Of a DNA stretch of 64,000 nucleotides, positions 1 to 11,736 are shown in pieces. Location: contig OZ035962.1 in assembly GCA_964034945.1 (NCBI GenBank), positions 15,991,388-16,055,387 of the forward strand, in the 5' to 3' direction. Numbering within the stretch: position 1 is the stretch's first letter; each line of letters begins with the position of its first letter. This DNA comes from Chrysopilus asiliformis. Its lineage: Eukaryota; Arthropoda; Insecta; Diptera; Rhagionidae. Both the position numbers and the translations under genes were made by a program. Under the pieces are notes generated by a model that was given only the letters and a program-made list of their open reading frames with translations, was not told where the DNA came from and made no database searches.

Positions 1-340
1 TGGTTAATCCGCTTGATAAAATTGTCGTAATTTGAAATGGAATTCCGCAGACAATAAGCCGCCAAGCTTTTTATAGAAATAAACTTTATGTCGGTTCGCA
101 AACCTAATTTTGGCTAAATAATATGGATTCAGCAATAAAAAATTCGATTTAATTTATACGGAATAAAAAATTATCTTCCGTGCAATAATCATAATTGTAT
201 TTAAAAATATAATTTTGGCAAAGAAATATAAGCCATATTTGTCAATTTGTATTTTTTTGGGGCTAGATTGTGGCCTATTTGGAGTCGTTTCAAATTATAA
301 ATTTTTAACCTTCGAACATTTTTGCGTGCGGCGCATTTTC
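1..340. other. AT-rich DNA, nothing recognised
   Basis: No open frame with coding character and no repeat that I can match elsewhere in the window. It ends where a Helitron-like repeat begins. Confidence 0.4.
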
Positions 341-1105
341 ACTTTCCTCTGTTATAAAAGGAAAGTATTGTCATAACAGAGTCCGACTCGAGAACGGAGG
401 CAGATAGAAACCACCTGATCAGTACGAAATCCGTTTCATTCAAAATTATGAGGACATCCGTGCATCTGTCTGTTGGTCTTTCGGTCGGCGTCTTACGTAA
501 CTTAACACGTTGGCTGCCATGTCGCACGTTTTCGTGCGACAATCAAATGTTACCCTGAGGCCGCGTCGCACATTATCGTGCGACGTGGCCCCACAGTATG
601 TTTTATGTTCTCCCAGGTCATGTCGCACGAAAACGTGCGACACAAAAAAACCGTTATAACTGCAAAATTAGGACCAATAATAAAGTCGCGAGTAGTCAAA
701 AATGATTTTTAGGCACAAAGAAACAAAAAATAACAAAAAAAAGTTGGCCTCAGGTGACCAAAATCGTGAAAAGACGTTGGCACTGCACGATCAAAATCCT
801 GAAAAGGCTTTGGCAGCCAACGTATTAAATAACTCGAGAACGCGTTGAGCTAGTGACTTGAAATTTTTTGTAAATGAGTTTTACGAAAATCGTAGTTTTC
901 TATCAATTTTTAGAAAATTACCGTTAGCTATAACGGGTACCTCTCATATATTTTTTTCGACCTTATCAACTTTTGCTGACCTTATCAAAAATCGCGAAGT
1001 TTTTATATTAACTAATATTTTATTCGTCTGGTTACAGTGTAAATTGTGCAGAAACATAGATTTTGTATAAGAAAGTCATGTGCTGTTCACATCATATATT
1101 GTTTC
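341..1105 (+). mobile_element. Helitron-like repeat, family C, copy 1
   Basis: The head is ACTTTCC...GGAAAGT, a short inverted stem. After it comes a run also found at 61,106 (+) and 4,436 (-): a stretch around GACTCGAGAACGG, then ATTATGAGGA, a degenerate GTCTGT tract, and GTTGAGCTAG next to TTGAAATTTTT. The distal end, AAGTC(A/T)TGTGCTGTTCACATCA, recurs near 40,230. The order of head stem, GTCY tract and core resembles dipteran INE-1/DINE-1 Helitrons. That assignment is by analogy, since no Rep/Hel protein is present. A piggyBac-type MITE interrupts this copy. Confidence 0.6.
506..824. mobile_element. piggyBac-type MITE with TTAA target duplications
   Basis: TTAA flanks both ends (502-505 and 825-828). 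The terminal inverted repeats are CACGTTGGCTGCCA and TGGCAGCCAACGTA, so the left end starts CACGTTGG just inside the TTAA. TTAA duplication is the hallmark of piggyBac transposition. The 319-bp element has no transposase. It carries three 22-bp palindromes (520-541, 564-585, 621-642) built on GTCGCAC/GTGCGAC. It sits inside a Helitron-like copy and is therefore younger than it. Confidence 0.75.
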
Positions 1106-2410
1106 TGGACTATCACGTAAAATATTTGCATGCAAGAACTTTAAATGTCTAGGAACGATTTTTCTAAAGCTTTGAGCCTGTGATTACAACAAAACGAAAA
1201 TAAAGTTTAAATATTCAATTGTTGAGATTAAAAATAAAATTCAATTTGCCATGATTTGATGTACGAATTCGTCATTCGAAATTTTAATTAATACAACCAA
1301 TTTCCAGAAATGATTTTTTAATTTTGTTAGTTTCTTGTGTAAAGTTTAGAAAAATGACTCATTTAAAATCTATTATCTCGAATTCAAAGATCAAAACTCT
1401 AGCTAAAAAAAAAGTTCAATGAATTCATCGTCCAAACAAATGAAAATTTAACTACGCCGAATTAAAGTTTCGCCGCTAATTCACAGTCAAGTAAATCCAA
1501 CTTTTAATCTATGGGAAATGTTGAGCTAAGCTGAGCTCAGTCTGAGTCACTTCACTTAAAGTTTAGTAAATTTATTTCAAACGAGAAATATCTACGCATG
1601 AAACATATGAACAAAATCATAAAATCATCACAGAAATAAATTCCCTTTATGACCCATGATCAAAAAGGTTAATAATAGCATTTCATTTTTTTCCATTTTA
1701 TGTGAAAATTTCACATTCTCTGGATTAGAAATTATTATACAAAATTGAAACAAATAACTTTTCCCGATTCGCTTCCGTTTTGCAGGTTTTTGCTAGTGTT
1801 TTTCTGAATTCTGTTAATGTTGGGTGAATTAAAATACATGAAATTGATCACATGTTGGTGGATTCGGAAGTAATTTCGCAGTTTTTCCATTTTACTGACT
1901 GACCCCAATTCAATCGAAATAGTGTTGCGGCAAAGCTGTTAATGTTTTAAATCCGCTGGCCCCCCTAAAATATGTTTCATTTATGCTAATTGGAGTTCGC
2001 TGACCCAGTCAGAGTTTAAACACCGGAACATGAGAATGTCGTGTACAAAATGACCAAACCACACAAAACGAGAAATAAAATAAAACAAATTTTAATAGAA
2101 GAAGCCACACAATATAAATTTTCATTCATAATAAACATCATCTCGCTAATGACGATTAAAGTTTTAATTCATATAAGACGTTTCTCATTAATTTCATATA
2201 ATATGAATGCGTTCCGAAAATGTCGTTTAACATCTCAAACATCAAAAAAATGTATGTGATATGACTAGAAAATTCCTGGGCAATTTACACTATAACTCGG
2301 CAGATAAAATATTAGCTTACATATATAAAAATATGATTTTTTTTACACAATCTGAAATATCTCGTTAACGGTAAAAGGCAAAAATGTAGAGAATTTTAAT
2401 ATCTATAATT
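1106..2410. other. AT-rich DNA, nothing recognised
   Basis: Only short spurious open frames, none with a recognisable domain or splice structure. Confidence 0.35.
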
Positions 2411-2737
2411 TCACTCTCTCTCATACTCACTCTCTGACTCTCTCACTCACTCTCTCTCTCTCACTCTCTCTCTCACTCTCTCTCTCACTCTCTCTCTCAC
2501 TCTCTCTCTCACTCCCTCTCTCTCTCTCACTCTCTCTCACTCGATCTCTCTCACTCTCTTTCACTCACTCTCTTTCACTCGATCTCTCTCACTCTCTTTC
2601 ACTCACTCTCTTTCACTCGATCTCTTTCTCTCTCTCACACTCTCTTTCTCTCTCTCACTCTCTCTCTCACACACAAACTCTCTCTCTCACTCTCTCTCTC
2701 ACACACACTTTCTCTCTCTCTCTCTCACTCTCTCCCT
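2411..2737. repeat. (CT)n/(CTCTCA)n imperfect microsatellite
   Basis: About 330 bp of CTCTCT runs interrupted regularly by CAC, giving TCTCACTCTC-like units, some with TTTCACTCGA variants. It directly abuts a Helitron-like family D copy. Confidence 0.9.
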
Positions 2738-2744
2738 CGACAAC

Positions 2745-3475
2745 CGGTTTCCGGTTTTGGCCTGTCGCAATGTCTCTCGCCAGACGTTTCGGCTTCTACC
2801 ATTTTTTCTAAAGAACCGTTAGTTTGCGAAAAATCGCAAAGATCTGTTTTTTTATCTTTTAATGAAAATGTCTTAATAACGGTTCAAGATATGGGATAAC
2901 GGTACAAGGTAAAATTGTGGGAATCGTTATTCTTTTTAATTCGTCTCATTCATTGAATACATTAAATACATTGAATACCGTTAGTTTTCGAGATGGTCGC
3001 AATACTGAGTTTTTTAATAACGGTATATCTTGATAACGGTTTGAGATACGCAGTTCTTTTAAAATACAAAAATGTCATACATAAGATTATTGAAAAACGC
3101 GTAGTTTCGGAGTAAACCGCGAAAAACGAAATTGGGATTTTTTAATAGCCGCCATTTTGGTTGCCCCTGGCTAACGGATTTCCACTAAAAGTTGATAGGA
3201 TCGTCCCATTCCAGGATCAAACATGCCTGTAAAACTTCATAGTTCTAGCTCTGACAGTTTTTGAGAAATCTTGTACACAGGCTAACAGACAACAAACTGA
3301 CAGACTAACAAACTAACAGACTAACAAACTAACAGACTAACAAACTGACAGACAGAAAGAAATTTTTGTAATAATACTCCAATCGACCCAGGAATACTCG
3401 GTAAATAGATTTCAGGGCAAAATTTAGAGGTCGAAATTTTTCATGAATACAATACTTTTTTATACTTCGTATAAG
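2745..3475 (-). mobile_element. Helitron-like repeat, family D, copy 1
   Basis: Read on the minus strand, the head contains the palindrome TTATACGAAGTATAA, followed by a degenerate (GTCTGTTA)n tract around 3,300-3,356 and a core with GAGCTAGAACTATGAAGTTTT. Part of the body (CCGTTA..., GCCATTTT) is shared with copies near 38,830 and 61,700. The boundaries are approximate. Confidence 0.5.
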
Positions 3476-4109
3476 AATGTAAAAATCATACAATGATATA
3501 TCAAAAATTTTGTGGCTTCAAAAAAGCGCCGTAAAATTCAAAACATATCACTTTCCTTTTAATTAAGATTTTTTTTTCAATTATCTTATGGCCGTTTCAA
3601 CCCCCTTACTTATTCGATAAAATGGTGGAAAAATTTTATCATCTTTCCGGCCAAAGTGTCAGAAATTGCCGAATGGCATTTCAACATTTTATGATAGACA
3701 GCAACCCAACATCGACATAGACTTCCACTTTACGTTATCTAATTGGATAATGTCATTATTAGGCATTTTTCTCCTATTAATTTGTTACTTTATTTGAACT
3801 TTCATTTCGATTCATTAAATTTACACAAAACTGAATTAATTGCGATACATTTTCGCACTAACATAATAACAAATTACATATGATACCGTTGATATACTGA
3901 AATGTAAGCTAATAGAATTGTATATATTAATATGATTTTCAGTAGCTACACTGGAAAAAATTTAAATGGTTTTATGTTGTTCAATATTTTTGAAAAATAG
4001 TTCCGATAAATTAGTTTAGTGTGTAAAATATTTGATGTAAATACCATATGATTCTGTAGAAAATTGTAGAAAATTTTATATCCTTTAAATTTTGTTATAT
4101 TCATTTTTT
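3476..4109. other. AT-rich DNA, nothing recognised
   Basis: No coding or repeat structure recognised. Confidence 0.35.
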
Positions 4110-4436
4110 CCCAAAAGCGCATAGGTTTCAAAATTTTTCAAAAAACTATATTTTTTCAAAAAATTTGTATGGGAGGTACACGTTATAGCTACAGTTACTT
4201 TTCCGAAACCACGATTTTCATAAAACTCAGTTACAAAAAATTTCAAGTCCCTAGCTCAACGTGTTCTTGAGTTATTTACGATACGTAAAACGGACAGACC
4301 GACAGACAGATGAGAATGTCCGCATAATTTTCCCTGATACGAATTTCGTACTGATCAGAAAATTTATATCTGCCCCAGTTCTTGAGTCGGTCTCCATCAT
4401 GAACACAATACTTTCCCTCTATAGCAGACGAAAGTA
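4110..4436 (-). mobile_element. Helitron-like repeat, family C, truncated copy
   Basis: On the minus strand it reads ACTTTCG...GGGAAAGT, then GACTC(A/G)AGAAC, a stretch around ATCAGTACGAA and a short GTCTGTCGGTC tract, then GAGCTAGGGACTTGAAATTTT. This matches the copies at 341 and 61,106. The element stops after roughly 330 bp. Confidence 0.6.
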
Positions 4437-5636
4437 ATAAAAATATCTGATGTTAGCAGCACACATCAGCTGATTCCGAATCTGCAAGTGGTTTAGCCAG
4501 ACTGGCTCTAGTTTTTGAGAAAATCCGAAAAAAATATCATATATTTTTTTAAATTTTTTTTTCGATTTTGTAAAAAAAATATTTTTTTTTAAAAAAATTT
4601 CTTCGAGTGTTTGTATTTTTTGTGATACGAAAGCTCTATTATATACTTGTATAAACATTGAAGTTTTCATAATAACTTCTTCATATCAAAAAATCCTATA
4701 ACTTATATGATGACCAATCATAACTTCTCTCTGTATGCTTCGTACAGTCGCTGGCTGCTATGCTTTTGCGAATGAATTAATTTTTTTGTTATTCGATTAA
4801 AACAAGAAATGCTGATCGCATAGCATTACAAATCATTATTATTATGTTTGATTATGATGATGTCTGACTGTTTTTTTTATCTTTCCCCTTTTCCTCTTTC
4901 AAAACTACTGGAATAGTGAAAAAAATGCCCCCCGAAGCGGAAACTTTGAATGAAGCAAAAAGAGTGAATATAAACATACTTCCATCCAGCATAAAATTAT
5001 GCTTTTGATGCTTTAGCTAAATGTCTTCTTCTTCTTAGCGAATGTCTTACTTTTTCATCTTTCATTTCATGGTGCTGCTTCCTTAACTCTTATGATTTGT
5101 CTAATTGCCTAAGCGCGTTGCCATATTATCAATACTGACTGGTGCTTTACATCGCATTACAACAATTTACTACTGGTAGAATAATGCTTCGCCTGCGAAA
5201 CCAACATTTTCAGCTAGTTTTCTACTCGGACGAAGATGATTTTCTTCTCTTCGAAACGCATTTCTTTCATAATTAATTTAAGAATGCTGCGATATCACTT
5301 GTGTGTGTGTGTGTGTGTATGAAAAGCATTAAGATATGAGGATTCCATCGTAATTGCCATAAATGAGCAAAATGAACAGAATGTCAAGTTGATACAAATT
5401 AAATAAATTGTGAGAAGAGCATTCCAAAAAAAAGCGAAGCCAACAAACTCGGATAATAGCAAATGAAATGAATATCTCTATGGTATAAGATGTATATTTT
5501 GTTTTAAACTATTAAATATGAATTTAAATATTGATTTAATTTTGTTACCTGCCTCGCACATCGGTATGAGGCAACTATATTCGATTGTAGGTACTTCCGG
5601 TTTAAAAAAAAAGAATGTTTATACAATCTAAAATAT
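4437..5636. other. Non-coding DNA with a short (GT)n run
   Basis: No gene recognised. A pure (GT) dinucleotide run of about 18 bp lies at 5,301-5,318. The rest is AT-rich. Confidence 0.35.
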
Positions 5637-5639
5637 AAT

Positions 5640-6425
5640 ATTCTTAATACTCTATCTGATATAAGTATCATATAGAAGTATATTAGATTTAGTACACTGT
5701 TGGTAACGCATCGAACCAATCGTCGGACACAAAAATGAACTACTCCAGGGGGTTAGAGATGACAAAAGATCTTGATTTCCGCATGTCCGTCCGTTTGTTT
5801 GTCTGTCCGTCTATCTCTCTGTTCGTGAACACCATAACTTTCGAAAGGATTGAGCTAGAGATTTGAAATTTTGTAAAATTGCATTTCTCGTAAATTGCAA
5901 GGCTAAAGCCAACCACAAACGATCAACCTTGTTATCAACATTGTCACTTTGCCATGTTGAAGCCGATGTTGAAGGTTTGTGGGCTGTTATGTCATGTTGA
6001 AAACATAGTTAAGCTGAGATCAAAAAATTTTTGATTTTGATTTTGAACATGTTGTAGCGTCTGTAGGGAAGTTGGCAACAAGGTTATGAACATCAGCTGG
6101 GCGTTATCCTAAAGCCGATCACACATCCTCGGAAGTGATGTGGACAACTTACATAGTTGCCAACATTTCGTTTCGTTTGTGGCAAAAACTGACAGCCAGG
6201 TTGACAACATTGTTGAAAACAAGGTTTCTCGTCTGTGGGTGGCTTAAATTCTTGAACGAGCAAAATCGGACCATTACTTCCCACCTCACCCATACAGACG
6301 AAACAGTTTTGAAAAAAAAACTCATACATTCATCAAAATCCTGTTGAACCACTCCTCCCCCCCCCCCCCCCCCCTCCCTCATACAAATGGAACTTTTTTT
6401 CATGAAAATTTTGTCTCACCTAAAT
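5640..6425 (+). mobile_element. Helitron-like repeat, family B, copy 1
   Basis: It contains the family B landmarks in order: AACGCATCGAACCAATCGTC, GGACACAAAAATGAACTAC, a GTCCGTCTGT-type tract, GAACACCATAACTTTCGAAA, GGATTGAGCTAGAGA and TTGAAATTTTG. The element is split by a MITE, after which the family sequence resumes with TTCTTGAACG. A run of about 16 C lies near the truncated 3' side (around 6,358-6,374). The 5' limit is approximate. Confidence 0.6.
5907..6244. mobile_element. Harbinger-type MITE with TAA duplication inside a Helitron-like copy
   Basis: The terminal inverted repeats are AGCCAACCACAAACGA and TCGTCTGTGGGTGGCT, with TAA at 5,904-5,906 and again at 6,245-6,247. Other family B copies read GGCTAAGTTCTTGAACG without interruption at this point, which gives an empty site for comparison. 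A three-base TAA duplication fits PIF/Harbinger elements. It is 338 bp with no coding capacity. Confidence 0.7.
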
Positions 6426-6894
6426 TATTTTATACCAACAACAATATTAAATTTAAAGGCCGATATGACCTCTGCGTGAAAGAGTGTTAGGCAAATACCG
6501 AATCCAGATTTACACTTTACTAAAATTAATTTTACTATATACCAGATTTTTCCAGAAATTCTACAAAATTGCTTCAATATCACCCCTAGTAAAATTTTAC
6601 ACAAAAATTTCTTATCACTTGAAATATTTCCATTTCTCAATCGCGATAAATTAAAGCAATAATAATTCGAAGATATCAAATTTTGATTCTTCTTCGTTTT
6701 TTAATTGCATTAAAGATTCAATCGATCAAAGTGCTTACATTAAATGATAAGATATCAAAATAAAACACAAAAGGCATGGTGTCGATTTGCTATCAAAGTG
6801 TAAATTTTTGTTAGGATTTGGTTTTATTTATGAAGACAATATCTGTTGTTTTTACGAGTATTACATCATTCGTATAATGTCACGGTCTTACAAT
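6426..6894. other. AT-rich DNA, nothing recognised
   Basis: No coding or repeat structure recognised. Confidence 0.35.
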
Positions 6895-7500
6895 TTTTAT
6901 GAAAAAAATCCATTTGTATGGAAGAGGGCGGAAAGTTCGGTCCGATTGTATTTTGATGTATGGACCGGTTATCTCAAATCATATTTTTGAGATCAATTTG
7001 TGGACCGCCTCAAGAGACCAGCAGTTTTTTCGACACGGAATCCGTATGCTGCTAGAAAGATGGGAAAAAGTTGTGGCTAGTGATGGACAATATTTTGAAG
7101 AATAAATATGTAAGCATTTTTTCACAAAAATGCCTCAAATTTTGAAAAAATTGCGGTATTTCATTTGTAGTCCCAATAAAAGTTTCGATATTATGCACCG
7201 TTTTCGAGGAAATAGAAAAAAAAAGTATTCAATTAGCATGGGGGAGAGGGGAAGGAGTGGTCCAACTGAATTTTGATGTATAGATGAGTTATGTTAAAAT
7301 CATATTCTAAACACATTTTATTTTCATGAATTTTTCAATACGACTCACCGTTTTCGAGAGATTTGTAAAAAACTGTATGGATTGTGTGGGGGAGGGGAAA
7401 GGGGACAGGGGAAAGGGGAAAGGGGAAAGGAATGGTCAGATTTTCCCGTTCAAAAACTTAACCTTGCTATTTATGAGAAATGTAGTTTTCCTCCAAACAA
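6895..7500 (-). mobile_element. Helitron-like repeat, family B, degraded minus-strand copy
   Basis: It shares with other family B copies the tracts CATTTGTATGG, TTTTGATGTATGGA and CACCGTTTTCGAGA. A G-rich run of (GGGGAAA)n-like units lies at 7,388-7,430. The GTCY tract and head are missing. The limits are approximate. Confidence 0.5.
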
Positions 7501-7554
7501 AAGTGAACTTGATGTTATTTTAAAAGCATGTAACTTGCCTTACAATTGGTCTAG

Positions 7555-7860
7555 GACATAGTGTTCTATACCTCCGTGCAAAGCATAAAAGAATAAATAC
7601 AAATGTGTAAAAAGTGGATATAGTAATGGGCATAGTATTCTATACCTCCGAGGTACAGATATAGAGTATAAAAATAGTCAATTTAACCACAAAATAGTAA
7701 ATTTTACAGTTTAACCACAAAATAGCAAAATTACTAATTATAGTTAAATTTATTATAAAAATATCCAATTTTGACTATTTTTGTAATTGAAATAAACCAT
7801 TTTGGTAATAATCACGATTCCCCACTATAAAATTAATTACATTTACTATTTTTTCTCTGT
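7555..7860. repeat. Degraded MITE fragment
   Basis: The stretch from AATAGTCAATTTAACCACAA to CCCCACTATAAAATTAATTA matches the right two-thirds of the MITE at 47,355-47,566. Just before it, a stretch containing TTCTATACCTCCG is duplicated (about 7,563 and 7,641). Confidence 0.5.
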
Positions 7861-8311
7861 GTGCATTCCATGCATGTTTCGTTGAGCTTGTAATGCGACT
7901 CGCCAATCTGTTATACACCTCTACGATTTAGGAAAACTAGAGCACTAAGTTAATGCTAATTTAATGATCATTATTAAACATTTCGACAACAACACAATTT
8001 ACATTCTTCTGACTACATTTACTTGTTTTGAGGAAAAACTATAGTTTTTAAATCAATTGTAAATTTCCATTTTAGTTGACTTCAATTTGAATTTTCTATC
8101 AATGAAAATTTATGGAAACGAATCCATGATGTTTATTTTTTTTTTTAAATTTTTTTTCAACGCCTTAAAGTTTTTCCATAACAATGTAATGGATAGTCAA
8201 GGGAATTAGGTAAAAAATACAATTCATAAATAGCAAAACTGATTTACGTGAAAAAGAAGGATTTTCTAATATTTCCTTAAATAATTTTTGTGAATATCGG
8301 AGAAAATTAAA
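7861..8311. other. AT-rich DNA, nothing recognised
   Basis: No coding or repeat structure recognised. Confidence 0.35.
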
Positions 8312-8710
8312 AACATAACAAAAGCTATAATTGCCAATCTGGCAATTATTGAAAACCCGTATGGGGATATGATATTGTTCGAAGTTTAAGTGAACGGTGA
8401 ACAGTTGTACCAAAATTCCACTTTGAAGTCAAACTTTCCAATTAGATTTTTTAAAATTTATTCCAATCGGATTTTGATGTATGGGAGTTTTATGTAGAAT
8501 CATATCCTAAATAACTTTTGTTCCTGCACTTTTTTGATAAGATGCACCGTTTTTGAGATATTCACAAAAAACATTTTCGTTCGTATGGGGGGTACCCCCC
8601 CTAATGGTCCATTTTTGCCCATGAACGAACTTAGCCTCGCATTTTACGAAAAATGGATCCCCGCAAAATTTCAAGTCTCTAGCTCAATCCGTGCGCCTGC
8701 AATCCGCGCC

Positions 8711-8776
<66 letters not shown>

Positions 8777-8926
8777 GGACGGACGGACAGACGGACGGAC
8801 AGACGGATTTTTATCATTCTAAACACACTGGTGTAATTCATTTTTTTGTGCGATGACGGGATATTGGCGTTACAAACGGTAAGGCAAAGTTAATATACCC
8901 TTTGGTTTCACCATACGGGTATAAAA
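8312..8926 (-). mobile_element. Helitron-like (INE-1/DINE-1-like) element, family A, copy 1
   Basis: Read on the minus strand, the 5' head is ATACCCGTATGGTGAAACC followed by AAAGGGTAT, an inverted ATACCC/GGGTAT stem. Next come a (GTCY)n array (about 8,710-8,797), GATTGAGCTAGAGACTTGAA, CCCATACGAACG, and at the 3' end ATTGCCAGATTGGCAAT, a 7-bp stem hairpin followed by TATAGCTTTTGTTATG. A 3'-terminal hairpin and no terminal inverted repeats are Helitron traits. No protein is encoded. Confidence 0.65.
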
Positions 8927-11217
8927 AATTGTTATGTACGATGAAAACAAAAAGGTTACGTTTACGAGACTAGCTTTAAGTAGCGGTACCTGTAACAGGT
9001 TTCCAAAATAAAAACACAAAACAAATTCAACAGGTGAAAAACGAAGACAAATAAAACAAAACAAGAAAGAAAAAAAAATAAGAAGTATTTCTTGATATAA
9101 TTTGTTGGATTGGCAATCTGATAACATCTCACGTTCCTTTTTTTCTGTTTTTCATGCGGTTTCGATGTTTGTTCCCTAGTTATTCTTGTTGTACGAGCAT
9201 AAATTTTGCTTTTCTTTGCTAATGGATTTTGTTGGTAACACAGCTAAGGTGTGACTTTGTCCGCTCACTCGGAAAACGGCGATTTAGTTAAAAAGTATTC
9301 ATTGAAGTTGACAACAAAACGGAGTAGGAGCTAAATATCTAGTCATTAAAGGGACTAAACATCATCTTGTTGACTTTATTACGGTAGTTAATTAGATAAT
9401 TTCTATGCATTAACTTTTTTCTTTGTTTTTTTGAGGTTTCATGGATAATGGGATTAAAATTTGGCCCAAAAGTTCTAATCGATGGTAATTTGTTGGTGTT
9501 AGAATGAAAAGTTGCGGTTTTCCAAGTGTACGAACAATCTTTAAAAGTATCAACGGTAGTACCTACACCCAAATAAAATAATCACTAAATATTAAAGGCT
9601 TAGATACGCCTGTTAACTTTTTTATGTCAAAAATTGTTAGCAAGTTGTACATAAATTGGTGCGTGGAGGGAGGAGGAGGGAGGAGGGTGGAGGGGTGATG
9701 AAAGGAGTGGAGAGGGGGGTGGGTGAGTTCGGACAATGAAACGTTCAAACGCCAAGCGCCAGTCTTTCAGAATCTGTGGAAAAGCTTGGATCGTGAAAAG
9801 GCCTTTAAAAAATGATTTTTTTTGGCATGAACAATATTTTTAAGACAAAAGCGCTATTGTTTTAGCCAGCATTGTTAGCCAATCCAAGTTATCAAACATA
9901 ACTTTATCCACCTAGCGGTCATATGATGAAATCAGAATTAAACCTCATACTTACATAATTAAATCTCATTTGATGAAAAATTTGATATTTATCTTAAATT
10001 TTCTTATTCTAAACCTCGTCAATTAATTGAGGTAGAAAGTTGAAATTTGACACAAAACAAGATTTTACCAAAAGGTAAAATTCGTCCGAAAATAACCAAA
10101 TTTGAGGCAAATTTGCAGGTCTACAAATAAAAAAAAACTTTTCAAACCTATTTTTACACCATTTTACCCACACAACTATGCCGGAATTTCATCATTCTCG
10201 ACTATTCTCTTTTGCCACATTATTGGATTTCACTTCAAATTTACCTCATTTGAACCGTAAATTGCATAGTCTATGAACCTAAACAAGTTTTTGTGTAAAT
10301 CATTACCAATATTTTAGTAACCTAATATTTGTTTCACTTCCTTAAAACTGTAAGTCGCATCTTGAAGTTGGCGAAAAATGTTTCTGCTCAACAGGTTCAG
10401 GTTCTCCACCTTAAAATACGATACAAAACCATTTACGATCAAAAGTAAATTACGCAAAATTAGAAAAACCAATGATCAACCATTGCTTGTAATACGTGCA
10501 TGTTGAAATATGGTTAAATAAAATCAATCAAAGACGGCTTGAAGAGCGAAAATTTAAATTCAACGCCTCTTTAAGAACCTGATGTCGTTTTTGGTCCAAT
10601 GATTACTTGCTACTATAATCAACTTGAACAGAAATCGCAATCCCGGCAGGAAGATGTCACTTTCATTCGGTATTTTATGGTTTAGAGAGTTTTGTGGACA
10701 GGTTTAGCCGGGGACTGGTTTATGTTGCATTTGTATGACTTTATATGCTGACATCTATGCGATTCCATAGAATTTAATAGCGTTGAAATTGGCGGATCTA
10801 TTTCTTAGATCGAGGGAAATTTTCACCATAATTGAGCGGCATTTGTTTAATGTTTCAACGTATGATGACATATTTTTATGGTTTTTAATGTTGATTTTGC
10901 GTAAGATCCGAAAATATGTATTTGCTGCATTTTTTTTGCAAACCGGGCCACATTTAACTGAAGAAAGAATTTCATGATTCATTTTTTAAAAGTAGGGTAT
11001 TTTTATAATAGTTTAAAAGTTTTTGCACTTTGTTAAATTTTACTCACTGTAATCAGTATCGTACAATCTTTTAAGATTTTGGGGTCGCTAGGAAAAAAAA
11101 TATTTCGCCCATTATTTACCACAGGTTATTTCTTAAAGTCACTTAAAACCATTCCCAGTGGCGTAACTACTTGTCTTCAGGGCCCTAAAAAATTAAAGCT
11201 CTCCTTAAATGTTTTAT
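8927..11217. other. Non-coding DNA with a G-rich purine tract
   Basis: No gene recognised in about 2.3 kb. From about 9,660 to 9,725 the plus strand is a GGAGGG-rich tract that could form a G-quadruplex. Open frames here are short and without domains. Confidence 0.35.
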
Positions 11218-11550
11218 TGTATCATCATTCTCGGCGCTACAGCTCTCGAAGAGCCTTGGCCTCCTAAATTGAGGTTTCATAACAATTTCTTCCCTGCTCG
11301 CACCTACAGTTTTTACATGGATTGCGAACCATGGATGAATTACAACATTTGTAAGGTTTTTACGTTGCAACCCATCAACAGCAGAGGCCGAGATAGCAAT
11401 CTAGGCCGATGATGTCGTTAACACCAAGCGGCAACTATCGCTAATCATTTCGTAAAGCAAGTTGAGTGGAGTTGAATCACAGCGTGCGACAGTCGGGAAT
11501 CGAACCACCGACCTCCGGAATACGGGCCAAGTACTTTACCACTTTTATCG
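11218..11550 (-). mobile_element. tRNA-derived SINE, copy 1
   Basis: On the minus strand a tRNA-like head carries a perfect RNA polymerase III B box, GGTTCGATTCCCG (11,493-11,505), with an A-box-like AGTGGTAAAGTAC upstream. The body ends in an ATGATGATA-type tail. A second copy at 50,923-51,254 is similar along its whole length. It is not a functional tRNA gene, because no cloverleaf can be completed. Confidence 0.7.
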
Positions 11551-11651
11551 TATATCAAAATTTAAATTATTTTTTGGAAGCCAAAAATTTAAAAATCTTC
11601 TATGGCGACTCTACACTTTTGGCGACTGCAGGCGAATTACGGTTAACGTAA

Positions 11652-11736
11652 AGGAGCCTCCAAACGATCAATGTTACTTGAAACATGAGTCATTCAAGTA
11701 AAATTGTCAAGTAACATTGAACGTGTGGAGGCGCCT
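11652..11736. mobile_element. Short Harbinger-type MITE with TAA duplication
   Basis: An 85-bp foldback. The left end is AGGAGCCTCCAAACG...TCAATGTTACTTGA, and the right end is its inverted copy with few mismatches. TAA lies immediately outside both ends. Confidence 0.6.

Noticed and set aside
8534..8836. 100-codon frame (MIRCTVFEIF...), repeated at 47,660, 42,186 and 54,139
   Set aside because: It is the body of the family A repeat plus its GACA array, and differs in frame integrity between copies. Not a protein family.
11466..11540. Apparent tRNA 3' half (B-box-like GGTTCGATTCCCG on the minus strand)
   Set aside because: No acceptor stem or cloverleaf, and the similarity continues into a 330-bp repeat shared with 51 kb, so it is a SINE.
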